Shown here: piece by piece, positions 7,298 through 13,407 of the stretch
Layout of the letters: each line of letters opens with the position of its first letter
Position numbering within the stretch: the stretch's first letter is position 1
NCBI GenBank assembly: GCA_001557035.1
Contig: LSKJ01000400.1
Span: forward strand, 1-13,407
Direction: 5' to 3'
Source of the DNA: Rhodospirillaceae bacterium CCH5-H10
Lineage (GTDB): Bacteria > Pseudomonadota > Alphaproteobacteria > Reyranellales > Reyranellaceae
Length of the DNA: 13,407 nt
Made by a program: the position numbers and the translations under genes
Notes under the pieces: model-generated
What the model was told of the DNA's origin: nothing
Databases searched by the model: none
Seen by the model: the letters and a program-made list of their open reading frames with translations, nothing else

Positions 7298-8875
7298 TCA
7301 CGACAGGAGCCGCAGGAGATTGTCGACCGTATCGGCCTCGGCGGCCGGCTTGTCGGTCCGGATGCGGCTGATACGCGGAAAGCGCATCGCCACGCCCGAT
7401 TTGTGCCGGGTCGAGCGGGCGATGCCGTCAAAGGCGATCTCCAGCACCAGTTTCTGCTCGACCTCGCGCACGGGGCCGTAGCGGTTGGTCGTATGGTCGC
7501 GAACCCACTTGTCGAGCCAGCGCAGCTCTTCGTCGGTGAAGCCGAAATAGGCCTTTCCGACCGGCGCCAGTTCGCGACCCTCCGCGCCGTCGCGCCAACA
7601 GCCGAAGGTGAAGTCCGAGTAGAAAGAGCTGCGCTTACCGTGGCCGCGCTGGGCGTACATCATCACGCAATCCGCCAGCATCGGGTCGCGCTTCCACTTG
7701 AACCACGGCCCCTTCGGCCGGCCGGCAACATAGGGGCTGTCGCCGCGCTTCAGCATCAGCCCCTCGATGCCGTCGGCCCGCATCTCCTCGCGCCTGGCGG
7801 CCAACTCGGACCAGTCGGCGAAGGTCACCAGCGGCGAGAGATCGAAGCGCGGCCGTTCCTTCCGGGCGATCCAGGCTTCGAGCCGGGCGCGGCGTTCGTC
7901 GAAGCCGAGGCTGCGCAGGTCCTCGCCCTCCAGCCACAGCACGTCGTAGAGGCGCACATGGGCGGGATGCTCCTTCAGCATCTTCGCCGTCACCGTCTTG
8001 CGATTCAGCCGCTGCTGCAGGTCGTTGAACGGCGCCACCGCCGTCTCGCGGCGCACCAGCAGTTCGCCGTCTAACACGCCCTCGAAGTCGATCGCCTCGA
8101 TGATGTCGGGAAAGGCGCCCGAAACGTCCTCGCCGGCGCGGCTGTAGAGCCGCTTCAGCCCGCCCGAGGCGGCGACCTGTACGCGGATGCCGTCCCACTT
8201 CCACTCGGCGCGGAAATGCGCGGGATCGAGCGCGTCGAGTTCGGCCCGGTCGATCGGGTTGGCCAGCATCGCCGGCAGGAAGGCCGCACCGGCATTACTG
8301 CTGGGGCGCGGCGCGCCGTTCAGCAACCAGTCGAACAACGGCCGGTAGGGCGCCTCCAGCCCGTGCCAGACCTCCTCCACGGCGTCGACCGGCTGCTCGC
8401 CGATATTGGCGACCGCCTGCTTGGCCAGCCGTGCCGAGACGCCGACCCGCAGGGCGCCGGTCAGCAGCTTCAGCAGCGCCCAGCGGCCCGTCGAATCGAG
8501 CGCGTCGAGCCAACGCTTCAGGATCGCCGGCGTCTGCGTGCGTGTGGCGCGCTGCAAAGTCTCGACAACCTCGGCCAGCGTCGGCGGCGTGCCGGCGGCG
8601 GGATCGGTCTCCCAGATCAGCGCCAGCGTTTCGGCCAGGTCGCCCACATAGTCGTAGGAGAGGGCGAACAGTTCCTCGCCGATCTTCTCCTGGCCGAAGC
8701 TGCGCAGCAGGGCGGGCTTTGCCGAAGCGAAGTCGAGCCCGCCGGTCAGGGCCGCCAGTGCCCATCCGCGGTCGGGATCGGGCGTCTCGCGCAGATAGGT
8801 CTCGATCAGCCGCAGCTTGGCGTTACGCGCGGGCTGGAAGGACAGGGAGTTGAGAAGGCGCGCGAAGGCCTGCAC
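7298..8875 (-). CDS. ATP-dependent DNA ligase of the ligase-associated DNA damage response cassette
   Basis: This enzyme seals DNA nicks with ATP, via a covalent AMP-lysine intermediate. It has 525 residues. The N-terminal DNA-binding domain occupies roughly 1-205 (its opening, with RNAKLRL and TPDPDRGWALAALTGGL at 31-47, is typical of the cisplatin-damage-response ligase family). The adenylation domain follows: motif I EWKWDGIR (224-231, nucleotidyl lysine K226), LDGELLV (268-274), motif IV EGLMLKR (371-377) and motif V WFKWKR (391-396). The OB-fold domain is about 400-505. The start is GTG 8875, three bases after the exonuclease stop, so the two genes are tightly coupled. There is no Ku or LigD polymerase domain, so it is distinct from the NHEJ ligase. 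The exonuclease neighbour and the helicase across the toxin-antitoxin insertion fit a repair role. Confidence 0.95.
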   Translation of the reverse strand: MQAFARLLNSLSFQPARNAKLRLIETYLRETPDPDRGWALAALTGGLDFASAKPALLRSFGQEKIGEELFALSYDYVGDLAETLALIWETDPAAGTPPTLAEVVETLQRATRTQTPAILKRWLDALDSTGRWALLKLLTGALRVGVSARLAKQAVANIGEQPVDAVEEVWHGLEAPYRPLFDWLLNGAPRPSSNAGAAFLPAMLANPIDRAELDALDPAHFRAEWKWDGIRVQVAASGGLKRLYSRAGEDVSGAFPDIIEAIDFEGVLDGELLVRRETAVAPFNDLQQRLNRKTVTAKMLKEHPAHVRLYDVLWLEGEDLRSLGFDERRARLEAWIARKERPRFDLSPLVTFADWSELAARREEMRADGIEGLMLKRGDSPYVAGRPKGPWFKWKRDPMLADCVMMYAQRGHGKRSSFYSDFTFGCWRDGAEGRELAPVGKAYFGFTDEELRWLDKWVRDHTTNRYGPVREVEQKLVLEIAFDGIARSTRHKSGVAMRFPRISRIRTDKPAAEADTVDNLLRLLS

Positions 8876-8878
8876 GGA

Positions 8879-9910
8879 TCAGGAATCCTCGTCCTCGCGG
8901 CCGGCCAAGTGCAGCGCCTCGGCATCGATGCCGAGCCCGCGCGCATAATGGACCAGCGCCTCTTCGCGGCCGTGCGTCACCCACACTTTGGGCGCGCCCA
9001 CGTCCTTCAGCGTCTGCGTGAGTTCGGGCCAGTCGGCATGGTCGGAGATCACCAGCGGAAGCTCGGCACCTCGTTGCCGGGCTCGCGCGCGCACGTTCAT
9101 CCAGCCCGAGCACACCGCGGCGACCGGATCGGCGAAGCGCCGCGACCAGCGGTCGGCAATGGCCGAGGGCGGGCAGAGCACGATGGCGCCCTTGAAGGTT
9201 TCGAGGATCGCTTCGGAGACCGGCGCCACATCACCAAGATCGACGCCATGTTCCTGGTAGAGCTTGCACAGGGACATCAGGCCGCCATGCAGCCAGATGC
9301 GCTTGTCGTAGCCCGCCTCGCGCAACAGGCGGATGACCCTCTGGCACTTGCCCAGCGCATAGACGCCCACCAGATGAGTGCGCTCGGGAAAGGTCGCAAC
9401 GGAGCGCAGCAGCTTGCCGATCTCGCCGGCATCGGAGGGATGATGGAAGACCGGCAGCGCGAAGGTCGCCTCGGTGATGAACACGTCGCACGGTACGGGC
9501 TCGAACGGCGGGCAGGTCGAATCGGGCCGGCGCTTGTAGTCTCCCGACACGACGATGCGCTGGCCCTTGTATGCCAGCACTGCCTGCGCCGATCCGAGGA
9601 TGTGGCCGGCCGGCGCGAAGCCGACTTCGACCTCGCCGATGCGCACGCTCTCCCCGTACTTCAGGGCCTGCTGCTCGGTGTCGGGCATGTCCTGGAAGCG
9701 CGTGCGCATGATCGCCAGCGTCTCGGGCGTCGCCAGCGCCTTGCGATGCCCCGGCCGCGCATGGTCGCCATGCCCGTGCGTGATCACCGCGCGCGCCACG
9801 GCAAAGGCCGGATCGATGTAGAAGTCGCCCGGTTCGCAATAGAGGCCGCGCGGCGTGGGATAGAGCCACGCGCGGGGATTCAGGGTGTCGGTTGCCGTAT
9901 TGATTGCCAT
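8879..9910 (-). CDS. Ligase-associated beta-CASP/metallo-beta-lactamase exonuclease
   Basis: This is a metal-dependent nuclease of the SNM1/Artemis-like beta-CASP superfamily, in the group always found beside an ATP-dependent ligase (the ligase-associated DNA damage response exonuclease). It has 343 residues. Metal-binding motifs: HGHGDHARPGH (45-55), AGHILGSAQ (101-109), SGDYKRR (122-128), SDHADW (289-294) and a final VTHGRE (311-316). TEATFALP (147-154) fits the family. The start is ATG 9910, with CAGGAG 2-3 bases beyond the usual spacing upstream on the minus strand. It is the first gene of the exonuclease-ligase pair, and its promoter must lie within or beyond the divergent toxin-antitoxin 5' region. 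I found no LexA-type GTTC-N7-GTTC box there. Substrate preference cannot be told from the sequence. Confidence 0.94.
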   Translation of the reverse strand: MAINTATDTLNPRAWLYPTPRGLYCEPGDFYIDPAFAVARAVITHGHGDHARPGHRKALATPETLAIMRTRFQDMPDTEQQALKYGESVRIGEVEVGFAPAGHILGSAQAVLAYKGQRIVVSGDYKRRPDSTCPPFEPVPCDVFITEATFALPVFHHPSDAGEIGKLLRSVATFPERTHLVGVYALGKCQRVIRLLREAGYDKRIWLHGGLMSLCKLYQEHGVDLGDVAPVSEAILETFKGAIVLCPPSAIADRWSRRFADPVAAVCSGWMNVRARARQRGAELPLVISDHADWPELTQTLKDVGAPKVWVTHGREEALVHYARGLGIDAEALHLAGREDEDS

Positions 9911-9927
9911 GGCTCCTGATGCATCCT

Positions 9928-9945
9928 ACCCCACAGATATGGGGT
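9928..9945. promoter_or_regulatory. Small inverted repeat in the exonuclease/toxin divergent region
   Basis: ACCCCA and TGGGGT (6-bp exact arms) flank a 6-base centre, 18 bases upstream of the exonuclease start. In the exonuclease transcript it would form a hairpin just before the ribosome site; as DNA it could be an operator. Position is the only support. Confidence 0.3.
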
Positions 9946-9957
9946 TTCCCGGGCGTT

Positions 9958-10305
9958 ATGCATCGGGTGTTGGCGAATTTGACAACATGCTCTGGTGTTG
10001 GCATTGTTGACAACACAACGAAGGCCACGCAGATCGTACGCTCCAAGACGGTTACCGCTGAAGGAGACATTATCGAATTCGTGGTGTGGCGTGTTCCAGC
10101 CCCTGTGCCGCCAAGCCTGCATGACTTCAAGTATCGTGCGGCTTATGTCGTCGATGGGAAACGGATCGTTGGCTTCGACAACGAACGTGGCAAGGGAGAC
10201 CACAAGCATATCATGGGCCGCGAAACGGCTTACCGGTTCACGTCGGTCCAGCAGATGATCGAGGATTTCATCAATGAGGTCGATGCCATTCGGAGGCAAA
10301 GATGA
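9958..10305 (+). CDS. TumE-like (DUF6516) putative toxin
   Basis: This is a small protein resembling the TumE/DUF6516 family of toxin-antitoxin toxins. The conserved core is clear: EFVVWRVPAPVP (40-51), HDFKYRAAYVVDG (55-67) and FDNERGKGDHKHI (73-85), followed by AYRFTSVQQMIEDF (91-104). The biochemical target of the family is not known to me. ATG 9958 (115 residues) is a default start. Family proteins usually begin close to the TKATQIVRSK segment (residue 21 here), but no ATG, GTG or TTG lies in frame between 9982 and 10080, so GTG 9967, TTG 9970, TTG 9979 or a rare ATT 10003 are alternatives. None has a good ribosome site. G+C is about 53% in the parts I counted, well below neighbouring genes. 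The stop overlaps the next start by 4 bases. Confidence 0.75.
   Translation: MHRVLANLTTCSGVGIVDNTTKATQIVRSKTVTAEGDIIEFVVWRVPAPVPPSLHDFKYRAAYVVDGKRIVGFDNERGKGDHKHIMGRETAYRFTSVQQMIEDFINEVDAIRRQR
9966..10015 (+). promoter_or_regulatory. Tandem TTGACAACA elements: candidate promoter/operator of the toxin-antitoxin genes
   Basis: Two 22-base elements repeat with an offset of 28 bp: GGTGTTGGC (9966-9974, 9994-10002) followed by TTGACAACA (9979-9987, 10007-10015). The second is part of an 11-base palindrome, TGTTG-A-CAACA (10005-10015). Each contains a perfect sigma-70 -35 hexamer, TTGACA, although matching -10 boxes are weak (CATTGT, 17 bases after the first). The 28-bp offset is not a multiple of 3, so the repetition is at DNA level rather than protein level. 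This favours binding sites, probably for autoregulation by the winged-helix partner. Confidence 0.5.
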
Positions 10306-10655
10306 CGAAGCGCACTTTAACCATCCGACTAAAGCAAGACTGGAAGTCCAGCCTTAGAGCCGCAGCGCGCAAGGCAACCAGCAAGACTTATCAGGGCGAG
10401 GAACTCAATTTTGAGACCGCTGCTGCTTTCTTTTCCAAACTTACTGAGCGGCGATGGGAGCTCATCAGCGCTCTGCAGGGAAAGGGCGTAATCTCCATTA
10501 GAGAACTGGCGCGCCAATCGAAACGCGATGTTAAGCGCGTGCATGAGGATGTAGCTACTCTAATTGAACTAGGCATATTTGAACGAGAGGCATCCGGCAT
10601 CGCATGTCCGTTCGACCTCATTCACGTCGACTTTGAGATCGCCAAAGCTGCTTGA
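10302..10655 (+). CDS. Winged-helix putative antitoxin (HVO_A0114/TumA-like)
   Basis: This is a small DNA-binding protein, 117 residues, expected to neutralise the upstream TumE-like protein and to repress their shared operon. The C-terminal half is a winged helix-turn-helix: RRWELISALQGKGVISIREL (50-69), ARQSKRDVKRVHEDVATLIEL (70-90), then GIFEREASG (91-99) as the wing. The pattern SIRELA-x5-D-x2-RVH-DV-x-L-x-x-LG is typical of the HVO_A0114 group. The N-terminal 45 residues are basic and may contact the toxin or DNA. ATG 10302 overlaps the toxin stop in ATGA, and GGAGG (10292-10296) is ideally spaced, so translation is coupled; this is the strongest ribosome site in the module. The toxin-before-antitoxin order is the reverse of the classical one. 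G+C is about 53% over 10321-10620, against about 68% in a sampled stretch of the helicase gene, which suggests acquisition. Confidence 0.78.
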   Translation: MTKRTLTIRLKQDWKSSLRAAARKATSKTYQGEELNFETAAAFFSKLTERRWELISALQGKGVISIRELARQSKRDVKRVHEDVATLIELGIFEREASGIACPFDLIHVDFEIAKAA

Positions 10656-10750
10656 GGTTTGTTTCTGCCCGCTTACATACAAGTGGACGTCGCGGCAGTT
10701 GAGCTATCAGTGCGGCGCTAGGTGCCAATCGTTGTCAAAAAGCGGCTGAA

Positions 10751-13216
10751 ATGCCTGGAAGTCTTGAGGCGAACATTGAGCTTCCCGACCTGTTTGCACG
10801 CTGGTTCGAGAGTCGCGGCTGGGCGCCGCGGCCGCATCAGCTCGCGTTGGTCGATCTCGCGCGACAGGGCAAGAGCGCGTTGCTCATCGCGCCGACCGGC
10901 GGCGGCAAGACGCTGGCGGGCTTTCTTCCGTCACTGATCGAACTCACGGAGCGGCGGCAGGCCGGCGAAGACCTGGCCTACAAGAAGGGGCAGGGCGAGC
11001 TTCACACGCTCTACATCTCGCCGCTGAAGGCGCTGGCGACCGACATCCGCCGCAACCTCGAACAGCCGATGGCGGAGATGCAGTTGCCGGTGCGCGCCGA
11101 GAGCCGGACCGGCGACACGCCGCAGAGCCGTCGCCTGCGCCAGCGCGAACGCCCGCCGGACCTGCTGATGACGACGCCGGAATCGCTGGCGCTGCTGCTG
11201 TCCTATCTCGACGCGGCGAAGTTCTTCGCCAACCTGAAGTGCGTCATCATCGACGAACTGCACGCCTTCGCGACCAGCAAGCGCGGGCATCATCTGGCGC
11301 TGTGCCTGTCGCGGCTGGCGACGCTGGCACCGCAGGCACGCTTCGTCGGTCTCTCGGCCACGGTGGCCGATCCGCCGGCGCTCGCGGAGTTCCTGAACCT
11401 GCGCGACGGGCCGGCCGAGATCGTCATGGGCGAGCCCGGCGCACCGCCGGTCGTGTCGATCATCGACGCGCAGGAGCGAATCCCGTGGGGCGGCCACATG
11501 GGCCGCCATGCCGTGCCCGAGATCTACAACATCATCCGCCAGCACAAGACGTCGATCATCTTCGTGAACACGCGCGCGCAGGCGGAGCTGGCGTTCGATG
11601 CGCTGTGGCGACTCAACGACGAGAACCTGGCGATCGGCCTGCATCACGGCTCGCTGGCCGTCGAGCAGCGACGCAAGGTCGAGGCGGCGATGGCGGCCGG
11701 CAAGCTGCGCGCCGTGGTCGCAACCTCATCGCTCGACCTCGGCATCGACTGGGGCGATGTCGACCTGGTGATCCAGATGGGGGCGCCCAAAGGCGTCAGC
11801 CGCCTGATGCAGCGCATCGGCCGCGCCAACCACCGGCTCGACGAACCCAGCCGCGCCATGATCGCGCCGGCCAACCGCTTCGAGGTGCTGGAATCGCTGG
11901 CCGCGCTCGAAGCCGTCGAGGCGCGTGAACTGGACGGCGATCCGCCGCGGCCACCCTGTCTCGACGTGCTGGCCCAGCACATCGTGGGTACCGCCTGCGC
12001 GCAGCCGATCGACCGCGAAGACTTCTTCGCCGAGGTCCGCCGCGCGCAGCCCTATCGCGACCTGCCGCGCCAGGATTTCGACGACACGTTCGACTTCGTG
12101 GCGACCGGCGGCTACGCACTCGCGGCCTACGATCGCTGGCATCGCCTGAAGCAGCTTCCCGACGGGCGATGGATGCTGGCCTCGCCGCTGGTGGCCAAGC
12201 AGTTCCGCATGAATGTCGGCACCATCGTCGAGCTGCCCCTGATGAAGGTGCGGCTTCGTCGCGGGCCAGTGCTGGGGGAGGTCGAGGAGGGCTTCGTGCA
12301 GGGGCTGGTGCCGGGCGACACGTTCGTCTTTGCCGGCCGCCTGCTGCGCTTCGAAGGCGTCAAGGAGCTGGCGGCGATCTGTTCGCCTGCGACCGGGGGT
12401 GATCCCAAGGTGCCGGCCTATGGTGGCGGGCGGCTGCCGCTGTCGACCTTCCTGGCGGCGAGGGTGCGCGGAATCCTGCAGGATCCGTTGAAGCATCCCA
12501 AGCTGCCGGCGGAAGTGCAGGAGTGGCTGCGCATACAAGTCTTCCGCTCGATGCTGCCGCCGGCCGACAAGTTGCTGGTCGAGGGGTTCCCACGCGGCGG
12601 CAAGCAGTTCCTGGTTGCCTATTGCTTCGAGGGCCGCAACGCGCACCAGACCTTGGGCATGCTGCTGACGCGGCGCATGGAGCGTATGGGCCTGCGGCCG
12701 CTGGGCTTCGTGGCCACCGACTATGTCCTGGGCCTCTGGGGGTTGCGGCCGGCGTCGCCGAAGCAGCTCGACGAGCTGTTCGACGAGGACATGCTGGGCG
12801 ACGATCTCGAAGCGTGGATGGACGAATCGAGCATGCTGCGGCGCTCGTTCCGCAACGTCGCGGTGATCGCGGGCCTGATCGAGCGCCGCTTTCCCGGCGA
12901 GGAGAAGTCGCGCCGCCAGGTCACGTTCAGTTCGGACCTGATCTACGACACGCTGCGCCAGCACGAGCCCGGCCACATCCTGCTGCGGGCCACGCGCCAG
13001 GATGCGGCGTGGCAGCTCGCCGACCTCAAGCGACTGGGCGACCTGTTGCGGCGTGCCAGGGGCCGCATCGTCTATCGCCGCCTCGATCGCATCTCGCCGC
13101 TCGCCGTGCCGGTGCTGCTGGAGATCGGCCGCGAAAGCGTGCTCGGCGGCACCGCCGAGGACGAGCTTCTGGACATCGCGGCGCAGGACCTGATCGACGA
13201 GGCGACGCGGCTCTGA
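10751..13216 (+). CDS. Ligase-associated DEXH-box helicase (Lhr-type)
   Basis: This is a superfamily 2 ATP-dependent DNA helicase of the Lhr group, in the ligase-associated DNA damage response subfamily. It has 821 residues, normal for this subfamily and much shorter than full-length Lhr. Motifs in order: PRPHQ (Q-motif region, 26-30), Walker A APTGGGKT (47-54), TTPESLALLL (141-150), DEXH box DELH (168-171), motif III LSAT (201-204), IIFVNTRAQAE (269-279), SSLDLGIDWGDVDLVIQMG (326-344) and motif VI QRIGRANHR (354-362). The rest corresponds to the winged-helix and Lhr-core C-terminal domains, including FPRGGKQFLVAYCFEGRNAH. ATG 10751 is followed by the expected short lead-in; the upstream ribosome site is weak. 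The gene is separated from the exonuclease-ligase pair by the toxin-antitoxin module and is transcribed divergently from them. The 95-base gap before it has no convincing promoter. Confidence 0.95.
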   Translation: MPGSLEANIELPDLFARWFESRGWAPRPHQLALVDLARQGKSALLIAPTGGGKTLAGFLPSLIELTERRQAGEDLAYKKGQGELHTLYISPLKALATDIRRNLEQPMAEMQLPVRAESRTGDTPQSRRLRQRERPPDLLMTTPESLALLLSYLDAAKFFANLKCVIIDELHAFATSKRGHHLALCLSRLATLAPQARFVGLSATVADPPALAEFLNLRDGPAEIVMGEPGAPPVVSIIDAQERIPWGGHMGRHAVPEIYNIIRQHKTSIIFVNTRAQAELAFDALWRLNDENLAIGLHHGSLAVEQRRKVEAAMAAGKLRAVVATSSLDLGIDWGDVDLVIQMGAPKGVSRLMQRIGRANHRLDEPSRAMIAPANRFEVLESLAALEAVEARELDGDPPRPPCLDVLAQHIVGTACAQPIDREDFFAEVRRAQPYRDLPRQDFDDTFDFVATGGYALAAYDRWHRLKQLPDGRWMLASPLVAKQFRMNVGTIVELPLMKVRLRRGPVLGEVEEGFVQGLVPGDTFVFAGRLLRFEGVKELAAICSPATGGDPKVPAYGGGRLPLSTFLAARVRGILQDPLKHPKLPAEVQEWLRIQVFRSMLPPADKLLVEGFPRGGKQFLVAYCFEGRNAHQTLGMLLTRRMERMGLRPLGFVATDYVLGLWGLRPASPKQLDELFDEDMLGDDLEAWMDESSMLRRSFRNVAVIAGLIERRFPGEEKSRRQVTFSSDLIYDTLRQHEPGHILLRATRQDAAWQLADLKRLGDLLRRARGRIVYRRLDRISPLAVPVLLEIGRESVLGGTAEDELLDIAAQDLIDEATRL

Positions 13217-13231
13217 GCAAACTCATGTCCA

Positions 13232-13309
13232 TCCTGAGCGCAGCGAAGGATCTCACGCTCGCCAAGGAGTGCGCTGGTCACTCCGTCAGTTCCTTCGCTG
13301 CGTTCAGGA
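13232..13309. repeat. Palindromic intergenic repeat after the helicase gene
   Basis: TCCTGAGCGCAGCGAAGGA (13232-13250) pairs with 13291-13309 in inverted orientation, 18 of 19 bases matching. Inside, GGAGTG (13266-13271) and CACTCC (13279-13284) form a 6-bp stem with a 7-base loop. It starts 15 bases after the helicase stop, so it may stabilise or end that transcript. The arms share the CCTGAG...CGAAGGA layout with the element at 46-141, suggesting related families. No T-tract follows. Confidence 0.7.
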
Positions 13310-13319
13310 CGACTGGAGT

Positions 13320-13407
13320 CTAGGGCTCCGCCAGCCGGCGATACTTCACTTCGAGACGCGTGAGGACGGCGAGGTTCCGTGTTGCTTCGGGGCCGGCCCA
13401 GCGGCGG
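13320..13407 (-). CDS. Possible C-terminal end of an unidentified gene, cut by the window edge
   Basis: Reading the minus strand, an open frame enters from the right edge and stops at TAG (13320-13322). Its last 28 residues end in NLAVLTRLEVKYRRLAEP. About 79% of the third codon positions are G or C, which is compatible with coding in this genome, and the stop lies just past the palindromic repeat, a typical gene-end setting. It is too short to name. The plus strand here has no frame that would fit a PdeM gene following the helicase. Confidence 0.35.
   Translation of the reverse strand, partial: RRWAGPEATRNLAVLTRLEVKYRRLAEP

Noticed and set aside
8216..9919. A 567-codon open frame on the plus strand, antisense to the exonuclease and ligase genes
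   Set aside because: It mirrors the high-GC third-position pattern of two well-supported minus-strand genes, has a low-complexity R/G/Q-rich translation and no recognisable domain. It is a shadow frame, as are the long antisense frames at 970-2205, 5158-6066 and 11726-12976.
9911..10750. SOS (LexA) boxes upstream of the exonuclease and helicase genes
   Set aside because: I looked for the alphaproteobacterial GTTC-N7-GTTC pattern on both strands in the gaps before these starts and found none, so damage induction through LexA is not supported.
13217..13407. Start of a PdeM-type phosphoesterase after the helicase
   Set aside because: The plus-strand frames after 13216 are short, cross a palindromic repeat and show no phosphoesterase motif.

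Overview
The window comes from a high-GC genome, roughly 65-68% G+C in hand-counted stretches of the long genes. It is most likely an alphaproteobacterium (Rhodospirillales, Reyranella or Bradyrhizobium-like). This rests on the tripartite TauABC/SsuABC-type transporter, the ligase-associated DNA-repair genes and the palindromic CCTGAG...CGAAGGAT intergenic repeats. The taxonomic call is inference. No rRNA, tRNA, CRISPR array, transposase or phage gene is visible.

Layout, left to right. Positions 1-264 hold no convincing gene but contain a REP-like pair of inverted repeats (46-141). 268-2935 (+) is a tight ABC transporter operon: periplasmic binding protein, ATPase, permease. 2948-3769 (-) is a crotonase-superfamily protein that lacks both classical hydratase glutamates. 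It is divergent from 3920-5117 (+), a MaoC hotdog hydratase followed by a translationally coupled ChaC-type gamma-glutamylcyclotransferase. 5203-6129 (+) is a ten-helix EamA transporter. A striking perfect inverted repeat (6147-6210) separates it from the convergent moaA (6227-7219, -).

7298-13216 is a DNA-repair neighbourhood. An ATP-dependent DNA ligase (7298-8875, -) and a beta-CASP metallo-beta-lactamase exonuclease (8879-9910, -) form a coupled pair. A DEXH-box Lhr-type helicase (10751-13216, +) points the other way. These are three members of the ligase-associated DNA damage response cassette; the usual fourth member, the PdeM phosphoesterase, is not in the window.

Between the two halves of the cassette, exactly in the divergent gap, sits a lower-GC two-gene module of about 53% G+C (9958-10655, +). 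It encodes a TumE/DUF6516-type putative toxin and a winged-helix HVO_A0114/TumA-type putative antitoxin that overlap by 4 bases. Its 5' end contains two copies of a TTGACAACA-bearing element offset by 28 bp. This looks like a toxin-antitoxin insertion into a repair locus and is the most interesting part of the window. Downstream of the helicase lies a second palindromic repeat (13232-13309), then perhaps the C-terminal end of a minus-strand gene cut by the window edge.
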